DNA of 64,000 nucleotides from Sphingomonas psychrotolerans (GTDB lineage Bacteria > Pseudomonadota > Alphaproteobacteria > Sphingomonadales > Sphingomonadaceae): assembly GCF_002796605.1 (NCBI RefSeq), contig NZ_CP024923.1, positions 3,789,501 to 3,853,500 on the forward strand, in the 5' to 3' direction. Position numbers and translations under genes: made by a program. This document shows, piece by piece, positions 44,512 to 53,934 of the stretch. Under the pieces are notes generated by a model. The model saw nothing but the letters and a program-made list of their open reading frames with translations. It searched no databases and was not told the DNA's origin. Each line of letters starts with the position of its first letter. The first letter of the stretch is position 1.

Positions 44512-45822
44512 ATGACACGCGATCCGCGCACCATCATCGAAGACGCGCCGATGAGCGCGTTGCAGATCACCGCGGTTGCGGTGGCCTTCGGCTTGAACGC
44601 GCTCGACGGGTTCGATGTGCTGTCGATCAGCTTCGCCGCGCCGGGCATCGCGGCGGAATGGGGGATCGATCGCGCCGCGCTGGGCATCGTGCTGTCGATG
44701 GAGCTGATCGGCATGGCGGTCGGATCGGTGCTGCTCGGCGGGGTCGCCGACCGGATCGGCCGCCGTGCGACGATCCTCGGCTGCCTCGTCGTGATGTCGA
44801 TCGGTATGTTGATGGTGACGCAGGCCGATGGAATCGTGTCGCTGTCGATCTGGCGTGTCCTGACAGGGCTAGGCATTGGCGGGATGCTCGCGTCGATCAA
44901 CGCTGTCACCGCCGAATTCGCCAACCGCCGCCGCCGCAACCTGGCGCTGGCGGTCATGGTGATCGGCTATCCGATCGGTGCGGTCGTCGGCGGCACGATC
45001 GCGGCGTTCTTGCTCAAGGGCGGCGATTGGCGAGCGGTGTTCGAATTCGGCGCGATCGTCACCGCCTGCTTCATCCCGATCGTCTGGTTCCTCGTGCCCG
45101 AACCGGTGCAGTTCCTCGTCTCGCGGCGCCCCGCGGGTGCGCTTGAAAAGGTGAACCGCACGCTCGCGCGGATGGGACACGGCCCCGTCGACGGGCTTCC
45201 GGCGCCGACGCCCGAGGAGGAAGGCGCGTCGGTTGCGGACATATTGAAGCCTGGGCTGCGGCGCATCACGATACTCCTGACGATTGCCTATTTCGCGCAC
45301 ATCGTGAGTTTCTACTTCATCCTCAAATGGGTCCCGAAGATCGTTGTCGATCTCGGCTATCCGCCGGCGCAGGCGGCGAGCGTACTGGTCTGGGCCAATG
45401 TCGGCGGGGCGGTCGGCGGAGCGATCTTCGGGCTGCTTGCGCAACGCTTCGCGCTCAAGCCGATGACGGTCGTGGTCCTCGCGCTGTCATCAGTGATGAT
45501 CGCGCTGTTCGGTGCGGCCGGCGTGCGCTCGCTCGCCGGGCTGGCGGCACTTGCCTGCATCTCCGGGCTGTTCACCAATAGTGCGGTGGTCGGGCTCTAC
45601 ACGATCTTCGCACGCGCCTTTCCCACGCACGTCCGCGCGACCGGCACGGGTTTCGCGATCGGGATCGGGCGGGGTGGGGCGGCACTGTCGCCGATCCTCG
45701 CCGGCTTCCTGTTTGCGGCAGGGCTGCCGCTTGCCGGAGTCGCGATCGCGCTGGCGCTGGGGTCGCTGATCGCCGCTGTTGCGCTTTCGGGGGTCAAGCT
45801 GCGCTTCGACGGCGCGAAATAG
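44512..45822 (+). CDS. MFS transporter of the aromatic acid:proton symporter (AAHS) type
   Basis: Inner-membrane symporter of 436 residues with 12 predicted helices. The AAHS signature ALDGFDVLSISFAAPGIAAE lies in helix 1, GGVADRIGRRATILG is the loop 2-3 motif, and RVLTGLGIGGMLASINAVTA is in helix 4. Families of this type (PcaK, BenK, VanK) import protocatechuate, benzoate or vanillate. The ATG at 44512 has AGGGGA upstream and matches the family N-terminus; an ATG at 44428 with GAGAGAGG would add 28 atypical residues and cannot be excluded. Confidence 0.9.
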   Translation: MTRDPRTIIEDAPMSALQITAVAVAFGLNALDGFDVLSISFAAPGIAAEWGIDRAALGIVLSMELIGMAVGSVLLGGVADRIGRRATILGCLVVMSIGMLMVTQADGIVSLSIWRVLTGLGIGGMLASINAVTAEFANRRRRNLALAVMVIGYPIGAVVGGTIAAFLLKGGDWRAVFEFGAIVTACFIPIVWFLVPEPVQFLVSRRPAGALEKVNRTLARMGHGPVDGLPAPTPEEEGASVADILKPGLRRITILLTIAYFAHIVSFYFILKWVPKIVVDLGYPPAQAASVLVWANVGGAVGGAIFGLLAQRFALKPMTVVVLALSSVMIALFGAAGVRSLAGLAALACISGLFTNSAVVGLYTIFARAFPTHVRATGTGFAIGIGRGGAALSPILAGFLFAAGLPLAGVAIALALGSLIAAVALSGVKLRFDGAK

Positions 45823-45825
45823 CGT

Positions 45826-46839
45826 TCAGGCGAGCTCTTCGCCGGGAAAGATCTCGGTGTCGATCTGCGCCTGCATCGCCGCAGAATAGCGTGGGCCGCG
45901 GATCCCGCCGTCGGCGAAGATCGCATCGATCTCGGCGAACACGCTCGCGTCGAGCGTCAGATCGAGCGCGCCGAGGTTTTCCTCGAGATGGGCGATGTTG
46001 CGGGTGCCCGGAATGGGAACGACATGATTGCCCCGCGCCAGCACCCAGGCGAGCGCGAGCTGCGCCGGCGTCGCCCCGACCTGCAGGGCGAGTGCGTTGT
46101 ACGCGCCGACCGCGATCAGATTGTGCCGCAGATTCTCACCCGTGAAGCGCGGCATCGCGCGGCGGATATCGTTGTCGCTTTCATAAGCATCGTCGCGCAC
46201 GGCATCGCACAGCAGCCCGCGTGCAACCGGGGAAAAGGCGACGAAGCCGATCCCCAGTTCGCGGCAGGTATCGAGCACCGCGATCTCCGGGTTGCGGACG
46301 ACCGGCGAATACTCGCTTTGCACCGCGGCGATCGGATGAACGGCGTGCGCGCGCCGGATCGTTTCCGCCGACATTTCCGATAGCCCGATCGCGCCGATCT
46401 TGCCCGCTTCCTTCGCGCGCACGAGCGCGCCGACTGACTCCTCGACGGGCACATTCCGGTCGAGGCGGTGGAGAGAATAGAGATCGATGTAGTCCGTGCC
46501 GAGGCGTTGCAGCGCCCCGTCGAGCGTCCGGGCGATGGCTGTGGGCGAACCGTCCAGCCCGCGCTTGCCGTCATGCATGTCGAGCACGCATTTCGACGAG
46601 AGGGTGAACTGCGCGCGGCGGTGCATCACTGCTTTTGCCAGCAAGCGCTCGTTATTGCCGCCACCGTATAGCGCAGCGGTGTCGAGGAAGGTCACGCCGA
46701 GATCGAGCGCGCGACCGAGCAACGCCGCGCCGTCCTCCTCCGACACCGGATGGCCATATGCGTGGCTGAGATTCATGCAGCCGAGGCCGATGGCGGAGAC
46801 GGTGAACGGGCCGATCGTGCGGGTGGGGAGACTGGTCAC
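45826..46839 (-). CDS. Aldo/keto reductase
   Basis: NADPH-dependent oxidoreductase of 337 residues on an (alpha/beta)8 barrel, similar to the AKR13 group: RTIGPFTVSAIGLGCMNLSH, FLDTAALYGGGNNERLLAKA with catalytic Asp and Tyr, FTLSSKCVLD (Lys), LYSLHRLDRNVPVEESVGAL (His) and the C-terminal VPIPGTRNIAHLEENLGAL cofactor motif. It faces the transporter gene (stops three bases apart) and lies 34 bases downstream of the MarR gene. It may reduce an aromatic aldehyde or ketone. Confidence 0.9.
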   Translation of the reverse strand: MTSLPTRTIGPFTVSAIGLGCMNLSHAYGHPVSEEDGAALLGRALDLGVTFLDTAALYGGGNNERLLAKAVMHRRAQFTLSSKCVLDMHDGKRGLDGSPTAIARTLDGALQRLGTDYIDLYSLHRLDRNVPVEESVGALVRAKEAGKIGAIGLSEMSAETIRRAHAVHPIAAVQSEYSPVVRNPEIAVLDTCRELGIGFVAFSPVARGLLCDAVRDDAYESDNDIRRAMPRFTGENLRHNLIAVGAYNALALQVGATPAQLALAWVLARGNHVVPIPGTRNIAHLEENLGALDLTLDASVFAEIDAIFADGGIRGPRYSAAMQAQIDTEIFPGEELA

Positions 46840-46873
46840 GAGGGAAGCCCTACAAAATGTTCAAGCGTGGCGG

Positions 46874-47338
46874 CTATTCGTGGATCCGGCGCAGCAACTC
46901 GACCAGCAGCGCGGTTTCCGCCGGGGTGAACCGCGCCTTCAACCATCGTTCGTGATCGAGGATACACGCGCGCGCCGCAAGCAACGCGGCGTGACCCGCC
47001 TCGGAAATGTGCAGGGTCTGGCGCCGCCGGTCGATGGTGGACGCGCCGCGTTCGACGAAGCCTCGCTTCTGAAGGCGATTGATGATCGCCATTACGGTCG
47101 CCCGGTCCATCTGCAGCCGCCTGCCGATATCGGCCTGGGCAATGTCGGGATGGTCGTCGATCAACCACAGCACCGAAACCTGCTTCTGCGTCAGATCGAG
47201 CTCGGAGAAGGTCTCGGTGAAATGGCGATACACAGCGCCATGCGCGAGCCGGATGTGGAAGCCGACAATCTCTTCGATGCCGCCGATACCCACCTGTTCG
47301 GCGGGGCGAGGCCGCTTCTGCTTAGACAGGTAATTCAT
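46874..47338 (-). CDS. MarR-family regulator next to lignostilbene dioxygenase
   Basis: Winged-helix regulator of 154 residues: LTQKQVSVLWLIDDHPDIAQ, then ADIGRRLQMDRATVMAIINR as the recognition region, and STIDRRRQTLHISEAGHAAL as the wing. It is divergent from the lignostilbene dioxygenase gene with about 100 bases between, so it is a likely regulator of that gene and perhaps of the aldo/keto reductase that follows it. I used the ATG at 47338; an extension to 47509 would run into the dioxygenase gene. Confidence 0.88.
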   Translation of the reverse strand: MNYLSKQKRPRPAEQVGIGGIEEIVGFHIRLAHGAVYRHFTETFSELDLTQKQVSVLWLIDDHPDIAQADIGRRLQMDRATVMAIINRLQKRGFVERGASTIDRRRQTLHISEAGHAALLAARACILDHERWLKARFTPAETALLVELLRRIHE

Positions 47339-47392
47339 AGTAACAGTTTGGGCGGCGGGGACCCGAGCGTCAATGCCTCGGCTTGAAAAATT

Positions 47393-47407
47393 GTTGGCGT
47401 TGCATAC
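47393..47407. promoter_or_regulatory. Degenerate operator-like repeat ahead of the lignostilbene dioxygenase gene
   Basis: GTTGGCGTTGCATAC keeps TTGCATAC followed by AATG but has two changes in the left arm. It ends 34 bases before the GTG start at 47442. Confidence 0.35.
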
Positions 47408-47441
47408 AATGCCGTCAAACAACAAAATGAGAGGATTGGCC

Positions 47442-48911
47442 GTGACGCATTTCCCCGACACGCCGTCGTTTACCGGCTTCAACACGCCGTCACGGATCGA
47501 GGCGGACATCGCCGATCTGGATGTGAAGGGGACGATCCCGCCCGAACTCGACGGCGCCTTCTACCGCGTCCAGCCCGATCCGCAGTTCGCGCCGCGCCTG
47601 GGCGACGATATTTCGTTCAACGGTGACGGCATGATCACGATGTTCCGGCTGAAGGGCGGCAGAGTCGATTTCAAGCAGCGCTGGGCGAAAACCGACAAAT
47701 GGAAGCTGGAACACGCGGCGGGGGAGGGGCTGTTCGGCGCCTATCGGAATCCGCTCACCGACGATGACAGGGTCAAGGGGCAAATCCGCGGCACCGCGAA
47801 CACCAACGCGTTCGTCTATGGCGGCAAGCTTTATGCGCTCAAGGAGGATTCTCCCGCTTTGGTGATGAACCCCGCGACGCTCGAGACCGAGGGCTATACC
47901 TGGTTCAACGGCGCGATGACCGGGCAGACCTTCACCGCGCACCCCAAGGTCGATCCGGCAACCGGCGACATGATCGCGTTCGGCTATGCGGCAAAGGGAG
48001 TGCTGACCCGGGACATGACCTATTACGTCGTGTCGCCCGAAGGCGAGCTCAAGCAGGAGCTGTGGTTCGAGCTGCCCTATTACGCGATGATGCACGATTT
48101 CGCGATCACTCCCGATTACGCGCTGTTCCACGTCGTGCCGTGCACGTCGAACTGGGAGCGGCTGGAGCAGGGACTGCCGCATTTCGGCTTCGATACGACG
48201 TTGCCGGTCTATCTGGGCGTCCTGCCGCGGCGCGCGGACGCGACTGCCGACGACATCCGCTGGTTCAAGCGCGACAATTGCTTCGCCAGCCATGTGATGA
48301 ACGCGTTCCAGGACGGGACCAGGCTCCATTTCGACACGCCCGAGGCGAAGAACAACATGTTCCCGTTCTTTCCCGACATCCACGGCGCGCCGTTCAACGG
48401 GCCGGAATCGGCGAGCTTCCTGACGCGCTGGACGGTCGACATGGCGTCGAATTCGGACGCATTCGAAAGCCGCGAGCGGCTGACGACGATGATGGGCGAA
48501 TTTCCGCGCATCGACGAACGGCGCGCCGGCTTGCCCTATCGCTATGGCTGGATGCTGGTGATCGATCCGACGAAGCCGGTCGAGCTGAGGGGTGGCAGCC
48601 CGGCGGGCATGTTGATGAACACGCTCGGGCTGATCGACCATGAAGCGGGTACCGAGCAGAAATGGTGGTGCGGCCCAATATCGTCGTTGCAGGAGCCATG
48701 CTTCATCGCGCGCGGCCCCGACGCGCCCGAGGGCGACGGCTGGATCGTCATGGTGTGCAATCGGCTGGAGGAGCATCGCTCCGATCTGCTGCTGTTCGAT
48801 GCGCTCGACATCGAGAAGGGCCCGATCGCCGAGGTCCGCATCCCGATCCGGCTGCGCTTCGGGCTCCACGGCAACTGGGCCACCGCCGAGGAGATCGGCC
48901 TGGCGGCGTGA
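47442..48911 (+). CDS. lsdA: Lignostilbene-alpha,beta-dioxygenase (carotenoid cleavage oxygenase family)
   Basis: Iron-dependent enzyme that splits the central double bond of hydroxylated stilbenes into two aldehydes. The 489-residue protein matches LsdA from Sphingomonas over its length: THFPDTPSFTGFNTPSRIEA, FNGDGMITMFRLKGGRVDF, LFGAYRNPLTDDDRVKGQIR, LPHFGFDTTLPVYLGVLPRR, and C-terminal IRLRFGLHGNW. The four iron-binding histidines are visible: His167, His218, His284 and His476. The GTG at 47442 has AGAGGA upstream and gives the family N-terminus; ATGs further upstream do not. In SYK-6 such enzymes act in phenylcoumaran catabolism. Confidence 0.92.
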   Translation: MTHFPDTPSFTGFNTPSRIEADIADLDVKGTIPPELDGAFYRVQPDPQFAPRLGDDISFNGDGMITMFRLKGGRVDFKQRWAKTDKWKLEHAAGEGLFGAYRNPLTDDDRVKGQIRGTANTNAFVYGGKLYALKEDSPALVMNPATLETEGYTWFNGAMTGQTFTAHPKVDPATGDMIAFGYAAKGVLTRDMTYYVVSPEGELKQELWFELPYYAMMHDFAITPDYALFHVVPCTSNWERLEQGLPHFGFDTTLPVYLGVLPRRADATADDIRWFKRDNCFASHVMNAFQDGTRLHFDTPEAKNNMFPFFPDIHGAPFNGPESASFLTRWTVDMASNSDAFESRERLTTMMGEFPRIDERRAGLPYRYGWMLVIDPTKPVELRGGSPAGMLMNTLGLIDHEAGTEQKWWCGPISSLQEPCFIARGPDAPEGDGWIVMVCNRLEEHRSDLLLFDALDIEKGPIAEVRIPIRLRFGLHGNWATAEEIGLAA

Positions 48912-48962
48912 TCTTCGTGCACGAGGCGGGATAGACGCGCCCGGACGGCGTCACGATGTCTG

Positions 48963-48987
48963 CGCCGGCGCGCGTTATGCGCCGGCG
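48963..48987. terminator. Bidirectional terminator hairpin between convergent genes
   Basis: CGCCGGCGC and GCGCCGGCG form a perfect nine-base stem with a seven-base loop. It lies between the lignostilbene dioxygenase stop and the transporter stop. Confidence 0.6.
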
Positions 48988-48988
48988 T

Positions 48989-50620
48989 TCAAGCTGTAGG
49001 TGTGGCGGGTGCCGTAGCCCCGGCCCGTTCCCTTATCCCGTCCTCGTCCCGCTGCGCCCGTCTTGCTATCAGCAGCATCAGGATCACGATCGGCACGCCA
49101 ACCGCGTTGATTCCCAGCATTGACCAGCGCAGGTTTCCGGTGGCGTCGGACAGGAGCCCGACGACATAGGGACCGATGCCGAGGCCGAGGATGGTCATCA
49201 CCAGCAGATAGACGCTCGACGTGATACCGCGCATCCGCGGCAGCACCTGATCGTAGATGATCGCATAAAGCGGCGGCATCCAGCCGGTCAGCACCAGGCT
49301 ATAGAACACGAAGCGCAGATAGAAGTCGCCCGCGGTCGGCGCGAGATACACCCAGAAGGACAGGATCGGTGATAGCCCCATCGCGAACAACGCCACATAG
49401 GCGCGGCCCGCCCCGGGAAAGCGCTTCTGGAGCGTATCGGAGAGCGGCCCCCAGATCAGCGGACCGACGATCCCCATCACCGCCGCGAGCAGGCCGAACT
49501 GCCACGCAGTCTCCGCCATCGACTGGTTGTAGTAACGGATGATGAAGCTGGGGTTGAACGCCATCATCCCGTAATTGAGCACCGATTGCAGCGCGCCGAC
49601 CGCCATCGCCATCATCAGCGTCGGCGATTTCGTCATGACGCGGAACGCCTGGGGATCGGCGATCCGCATCGACTGCATCAGGTTGACGATCACCAGCAGG
49701 CCGAAGCCGATCACGCCCCATTGCAGCGCGTGCGCGCTGAACGTCAGCCCGAGCAGCGTCATCGGCGGTCGCGGCGACAGGCCGTTGGCGATGTGCGTCA
49801 GCGTCACCATTGCCGCGACGATCAGTGCCAGCGCGCCGAAATTGAACGCCCATGTCGCGCGCGGCGCGCGGCGCCTGGCGAACACGATCCAGTGCAGGCC
49901 GGGCAGGACCGCGGCGAACACCGCGCCGCTCGCGCGGAACGGGTGCGGATCGGGCGCGGTGTCGATCCCGTCCATCGCGCCGCGCACCGGCTCGCGCAGC
50001 CTCCACATCAGCAGCGCCAGCACGAAGCCGGGGAGCGAGGCGACGATCAACGCGAACTGCCAGCCGCGCAGCGCAATCGGCGCTTGCCCTGCTTTGGCAA
50101 GCCCGTCCCACCACTCTGCGGCCAGACCGCCGAGCGCGAGCGAGCCGCCGATGCCGAGCGCGATCGCCGAGGCGAGCACTGCCATCACGAATCCGCGCCG
50201 GTGCTTGGGCCAGTAATCGTAGATCATGCTGGTGCCGGCCGGTTGGCTCGCCGCCTCGCCGATGCCGACGCCGAGCCGCGAGACGGCAAGCACTGCAAAG
50301 CTGTTCGCGAGACCGCCCAGCGCGGTCGCCGCCGACCAGAAGGCCAGCGCGATCGAGAGCAGCCGCGTGCGCACCCAGCCGTCGGCCAGTCGTCCGAGCG
50401 GTATCGAGAACAAGGCGTAGAACAGCGCGAAGACGGTGCCGAACAACAGGCCCATCTCGGCATCGCCGACATGCAGGTCGGCCTTGATCGCGGGCGCCAG
50501 GATCGCGAGGATCTGCCGGTCGAGCAGGCTGACCGCATTGGTCAGCGCGACCAGCGCCAGCGCGTACCGCGCGCCCTTCGGCACGAGCGTCGGCAACGCT
50601 CTTGGCGATACGTCCCTCAT
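48989..50620 (-). CDS. MFS transporter, spinster-like
   Basis: Inner-membrane transporter of 543 residues with 12 or more helices: ALALVALTNAVSLLDRQILA in helix 1, PLGRLADGWVRTRLLSIAL as the loop 2-3 motif, SRLGVGIGEAASQPAGTSMI in helix 4 and a large central loop. Relatives are found next to aromatic and dimer catabolic genes. The ATG overlaps the ligW stop (ATGA), so it is made from the ligW mRNA and may import a LigW-pathway substrate such as a 5-carboxyvanillate precursor. Confidence 0.88.
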   Translation of the reverse strand: MRDVSPRALPTLVPKGARYALALVALTNAVSLLDRQILAILAPAIKADLHVGDAEMGLLFGTVFALFYALFSIPLGRLADGWVRTRLLSIALAFWSAATALGGLANSFAVLAVSRLGVGIGEAASQPAGTSMIYDYWPKHRRGFVMAVLASAIALGIGGSLALGGLAAEWWDGLAKAGQAPIALRGWQFALIVASLPGFVLALLMWRLREPVRGAMDGIDTAPDPHPFRASGAVFAAVLPGLHWIVFARRRAPRATWAFNFGALALIVAAMVTLTHIANGLSPRPPMTLLGLTFSAHALQWGVIGFGLLVIVNLMQSMRIADPQAFRVMTKSPTLMMAMAVGALQSVLNYGMMAFNPSFIIRYYNQSMAETAWQFGLLAAVMGIVGPLIWGPLSDTLQKRFPGAGRAYVALFAMGLSPILSFWVYLAPTAGDFYLRFVFYSLVLTGWMPPLYAIIYDQVLPRMRGITSSVYLLVMTILGLGIGPYVVGLLSDATGNLRWSMLGINAVGVPIVILMLLIARRAQRDEDGIRERAGATAPATPTA

Positions 50621-51672
50621 AGCTTGAACACGCGCTCGGCGTTGGTCTGCATCAGCTTCTTCTTGGCGGCATCGCCGATCGACAGATTATCGTGGGTGCG
50701 GACCTCGTCGGCGAAATACTGGTACGGATAGTCCATTGCATACATCACGCGGTCATCCCCCAGCACGTCCATGGTGAACTTGATCGCGGGCTCCCATGCC
50801 ATCCCGCTCGTCGTGATCATCACGTTCCTGCGCAGATATTCGTGGATCGTCCGGTTGAGCGGTTTCAGGAAATCATGGCGCTGCGCGCGGACCCCCGCCT
50901 GGTGCATGAAATCGAGCCGGTAGAGCCAGAAGGGCAACGCCTCTCCCATATGCCCGACGCAGATGGTGAGATCGGGATAGCGATCGAAGATGCCCCTGGT
51001 GATGAGCCGCAGCAAATGCATCCCCGCCTCGACGCCGAAGCCGAAGATGGCGCCGTCCAGCCCCGCGTCCAGCATCGGCCCGATCATGCTGTCGGGCGGG
51101 GTCGAGGGGTGGATGTAGAGCGGTTGGCCGGTATCGGCGAGCGCGCGGAAAATCGGATCGAACCTGGGATCGTCGAGATACTCGCCCTGCGTATGGCTGG
51201 CGATCTGCACGCCCTTGAAGCCCAGATCGCGCGCGCAGCGGCGGATTTCGTCTGCCGACCATATCGGATCTTGCGGCGCGACCGCCGCCATCCCGACATA
51301 GCGATCGGGATAGCGCGTGACATGTTCGGCGAGATGGTCGTTGGATCGCCGCGCGATCCCCTTGGCCTCATCGAGATCGAGCAGCGGTTGGACGCCCGGC
51401 GCGGTGAGCGCGAGAACCGCGACGTCGATGCCGGTTTCGTCCATGTGGCGAATCCGCTGCTCGCCCAGATCGAGCAGCCGATCGATGATCTGCGTCGCGC
51501 GTTCCGACGGGCTGGTCGCGTAGAAGCCCCATAGCGATACCATGCCCTTGTCGGCGGTGCCGCCCTTCACCATGCGCAGATAGACGTCGATCTGCTCGCG
51601 GGTGGCAAACGCTTCCTCGGTGGCGATCCGCTTGTAGCCGCGATCGCCGCCGGTATTCAGGTCGTGGCTCAT
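50617..51672 (-). CDS. ligW: 5-Carboxyvanillate decarboxylase (LigW)
   Basis: Removes the 5-carboxyl group of 5-carboxyvanillate to form vanillate. The 351-residue amidohydrolase-fold protein follows SYK-6 LigW closely: YKRIATEEAFATREQIDVYL, GTADKGMVSLWGFYATSPSE, LTAPGVQPLLDLDEAKGIAR, FKGVQIASHTQGEYLDDPRF, LYIHPSTPPDSMIGPMLDAG, VGHMGEALPFWLYRLDFMHQ and DRVMYAMDYPYQYFADEVR with the catalytic Asp. A start at 51672 has AAGGGTGA upstream. It lies four bases after the aldehyde dehydrogenase gene and overlaps the transporter gene. Confidence 0.93.
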   Translation of the reverse strand: MSHDLNTGGDRGYKRIATEEAFATREQIDVYLRMVKGGTADKGMVSLWGFYATSPSERATQIIDRLLDLGEQRIRHMDETGIDVAVLALTAPGVQPLLDLDEAKGIARRSNDHLAEHVTRYPDRYVGMAAVAPQDPIWSADEIRRCARDLGFKGVQIASHTQGEYLDDPRFDPIFRALADTGQPLYIHPSTPPDSMIGPMLDAGLDGAIFGFGVEAGMHLLRLITRGIFDRYPDLTICVGHMGEALPFWLYRLDFMHQAGVRAQRHDFLKPLNRTIHEYLRRNVMITTSGMAWEPAIKFTMDVLGDDRVMYAMDYPYQYFADEVRTHDNLSIGDAAKKKLMQTNAERVFKL

Positions 51673-51676
51673 CGTC

Positions 51677-53104
51677 TCACCCTTCGTGCACTGCCTTGGT
51701 GACGAGGCACGCCTCGACGCCTTCGGGTCCGTCTTCGGAGCCATGGCCCGACCATTTGACTCCGCCGAACGGCGCATCCGCGCCGCCGATCATATTGGTG
51801 TTGATGCCGATCATCCCGCTTTCGATCGCGCGCGCGATGCGCCGCTGACGCTTCGCGTCGCTGGTCCAGGCATAGGCGGCGAGGCCGTAGGGCAGACGGT
51901 TCGCCTCGGCGATCATCGCGTCTTCGTCCGCGAACGGGTTGATCAGCGCGATCGGCCCGAACGGCTCCTCGTTCATGATCTCGGCGTCGAGCGGAATTTC
52001 GGAGAGGACGCTGGGTTTGTAGAAGAAGCCGCGATTGCCGATGCGCTCGCCACCGGTGTGGAGCGTGGCGCCCTTGCGCGTAGCGTCGCCGATCAGCCGC
52101 TCCATCGCATCGGGGCGGCGCGGATTGGCCATCGGCCCCATCTGCGTCTCCGCATCGAGCCCGTCGCCGACAACGATCTTGCCGGCGCGCTCGACGAAAC
52201 CATCGCGGAAACGCTCGAACACATCCTCCTGCACAATGAACCGGGTCGGCGACACACAGACCTGGCCAGCGTTGCGATATTTCGCCGGTGCCATCGTAGC
52301 CAGCACCTGATCGACATCAACATCGTCGAACACCAGCACCGGGCCGTGCCCGCCGAGTTCCATCGTCGTGCGCTTGCAATCGTCGGCCGCCAATTTGGCG
52401 AGATGCTTACCCACCACGGTCGATCCGGTGAAGCTGAGCTTGCGGATGATCGGCGAACCGAGCAGGTGGCGCGAAACCTCGTCAGGCACGCCGAACACCG
52501 CCTGCGCGACTTCGCTGGGCAACCCGGCGTCGAGCAGGCATTGGAGCACCCCGAGCGCGGACGCCGGGGCCTCCTCCGCCGCCTTCAGGATCACCGAGCA
52601 GCCGGCGGCGATCGGCGCGCCCAGCTTGCGCCCGGGATTGCCGAGCGGGAAGTTCCACGGCGCGAACGCGGCGACCGGCCCGACCGGCTCTTTGGTGACC
52701 GTCGAGCGCAGCCCGGCCGGGCGGACTAGCGTGCGGCCGTAGAGGCGAAAGACCTCGCCGGCGTAGAAATTGAACAGGCCGACATTCATCAGCACTTCGA
52801 TCCGCGCCTCGGCGAGCGGCTTGCCCTGCTCCATCGTCGCGATGCGCGCGAGATCCTCCTGGCGCTCCAGCATCAGCCGGGCCGCACCCTGCAGCACCGC
52901 GGCGCGTTCGTGCGGGGTCGAATCCCGCCAGCGCCGGAAACCGCGCTGCGCGGTCTCCAGCGCGCGGTCGAGATCGGCCGCATCGGCGAGCGGCAGTTCG
53001 GCCAGCGTCGCGCCCGTCGCGGGATTGACGACGAGGTGCGTGCGCCGCCCGCCGCCCGAAACGCGCTCACCGTCGATGATCATCGCAAGATCGGGATATG
53101 CCAT
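51677..53104 (-). CDS. NAD(P)-dependent aldehyde dehydrogenase (succinate-semialdehyde dehydrogenase-like)
   Basis: Aldehyde dehydrogenase of 475 residues with AAFAPWNFPLGNPGRKLGAP (Asn), ILKAAEEAP (Lys), SFTGSTVVGKHLA, TMELGGHGPVLVF (Glu), KYRNAGQVCVSPTRFIVQED (Cys) and NEEPFGPIALINPF. The gene directly upstream of ligW and four bases from it suggests it makes the LigW substrate or its precursor, for example by oxidising the 5-formyl group left after lignostilbene cleavage of a phenylcoumaran-derived stilbene. That assignment is inferred from gene order. Confidence 0.9.
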   Translation of the reverse strand: MAYPDLAMIIDGERVSGGGRRTHLVVNPATGATLAELPLADAADLDRALETAQRGFRRWRDSTPHERAAVLQGAARLMLERQEDLARIATMEQGKPLAEARIEVLMNVGLFNFYAGEVFRLYGRTLVRPAGLRSTVTKEPVGPVAAFAPWNFPLGNPGRKLGAPIAAGCSVILKAAEEAPASALGVLQCLLDAGLPSEVAQAVFGVPDEVSRHLLGSPIIRKLSFTGSTVVGKHLAKLAADDCKRTTMELGGHGPVLVFDDVDVDQVLATMAPAKYRNAGQVCVSPTRFIVQEDVFERFRDGFVERAGKIVVGDGLDAETQMGPMANPRRPDAMERLIGDATRKGATLHTGGERIGNRGFFYKPSVLSEIPLDAEIMNEEPFGPIALINPFADEDAMIAEANRLPYGLAAYAWTSDAKRQRRIARAIESGMIGINTNMIGGADAPFGGVKWSGHGSEDGPEGVEACLVTKAVHEG

Positions 53105-53110
53105 CGGCGA

Positions 53111-53878
53111 TCAGGCTCCGGCTTCCGCCGCGGCCTTTGTCTGTTTCGCCACCGCGCGGTCGGCGTCACCTTGCCAGCGCTCCGCGACGATTTCCTTGCC
53201 GGTCACCGGATGCTTCATGTGGAAGGGCACCAGCTTGTGGGTAGGCCACAACCAGTGATCCTCGATCAGCGCATCGGGGCCGGTCGGGTCGGTGGGATAG
53301 GTCACCTTGGGGAAGGGGACATATTCGTGCGGAGTGTTGGCCCAGCCGGTTTCGAAATCGGCGTGCCATTGCGGCATGTAGTTAAGGATCTGGATGCGCC
53401 AGATACCGTCCACCTTGGTGTAGGTGTTCTCATATATGCCGCCTTCCCACCACTGACGCGCCTGGAGGTGCGGCTCGCTGCCGACATAATCCTTGTGGCG
53501 CCCCGCCTGCATCATCGATCGCGCGCGACCGAGCGCGGTCACGCCGTCGGGCTGGATGTCGATGATGTCCTGCATCTGCGGATGCTCGAGCAGGAAGCCG
53601 TCGATCGGGCCGTTGTTGCCGTAGGTGAAGCGTTTCTGGAACCGCTCGACATAGAGCCGGCGGATGCCTTCCTTACCCCGCCAGACGCCGCCGAAGAAAC
53701 GCACTTCGCCGTCGTCGGTGAACAGGTCGACGGTCTCGTTATAGAGGCATTTGTCGATCAGATAGCCGTAGAGATACTGCAGCTTGCGCACGTCCAGCTC
53801 GTCCTCACGCACCGTGATCCGTTGCGCCAGGTCCGCGACCTGCTGTTCGAGCGTGGCGATGCGATCTGTATCCGACAT
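53111..53878 (-). CDS. NTF2-like/SnoaL_4 protein, candidate lyase or decarboxylase
   Basis: A 255-residue protein of the SnoaL_4 type. It has a short N-terminal heptad-like helix (IATLEQQVADLAQRITVRED), then KLQYLYGYLIDKCLYNETVD, LFTDDGEVRFFGGVWRGKEG, SMMQAGRHKDYVGSEPHLQA and a long C-terminal tail with WHADFETGWANTPHEYVPFP. Large NTF2-like proteins of this kind catalyse dehydration or decarboxylation. It heads the leftward unit with the aldehyde dehydrogenase, ligW and transporter genes, six bases before the first, and has a strong AAGGAGG site. It could act on a phenylcoumaran side-chain acid; alignment with the SYK-6 phc genes would test this. Confidence 0.78.
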   Translation of the reverse strand: MSDTDRIATLEQQVADLAQRITVREDELDVRKLQYLYGYLIDKCLYNETVDLFTDDGEVRFFGGVWRGKEGIRRLYVERFQKRFTYGNNGPIDGFLLEHPQMQDIIDIQPDGVTALGRARSMMQAGRHKDYVGSEPHLQARQWWEGGIYENTYTKVDGIWRIQILNYMPQWHADFETGWANTPHEYVPFPKVTYPTDPTGPDALIEDHWLWPTHKLVPFHMKHPVTGKEIVAERWQGDADRAVAKQTKAAAEAGA

Positions 53879-53894
53879 CCTCGTCCTCCTTTTT

Positions 53895-53909
53895 GTATGT
53901 ATTGCGTAC
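53895..53909. promoter_or_regulatory. Operator-like repeat ahead of the NTF2-like/aldehyde dehydrogenase/ligW unit
   Basis: GTATGTATTGCGTAC matches GTATG-N5-CATAC with one mismatch and is followed by AAT. It begins 16 bases upstream of the leftward ATG at 53878, next to the ribosome-binding site, where a bound repressor would block expression. Confidence 0.5.
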
Positions 53910-53934
53910 AATCTGCGCTGGCCTTGGGCACGAG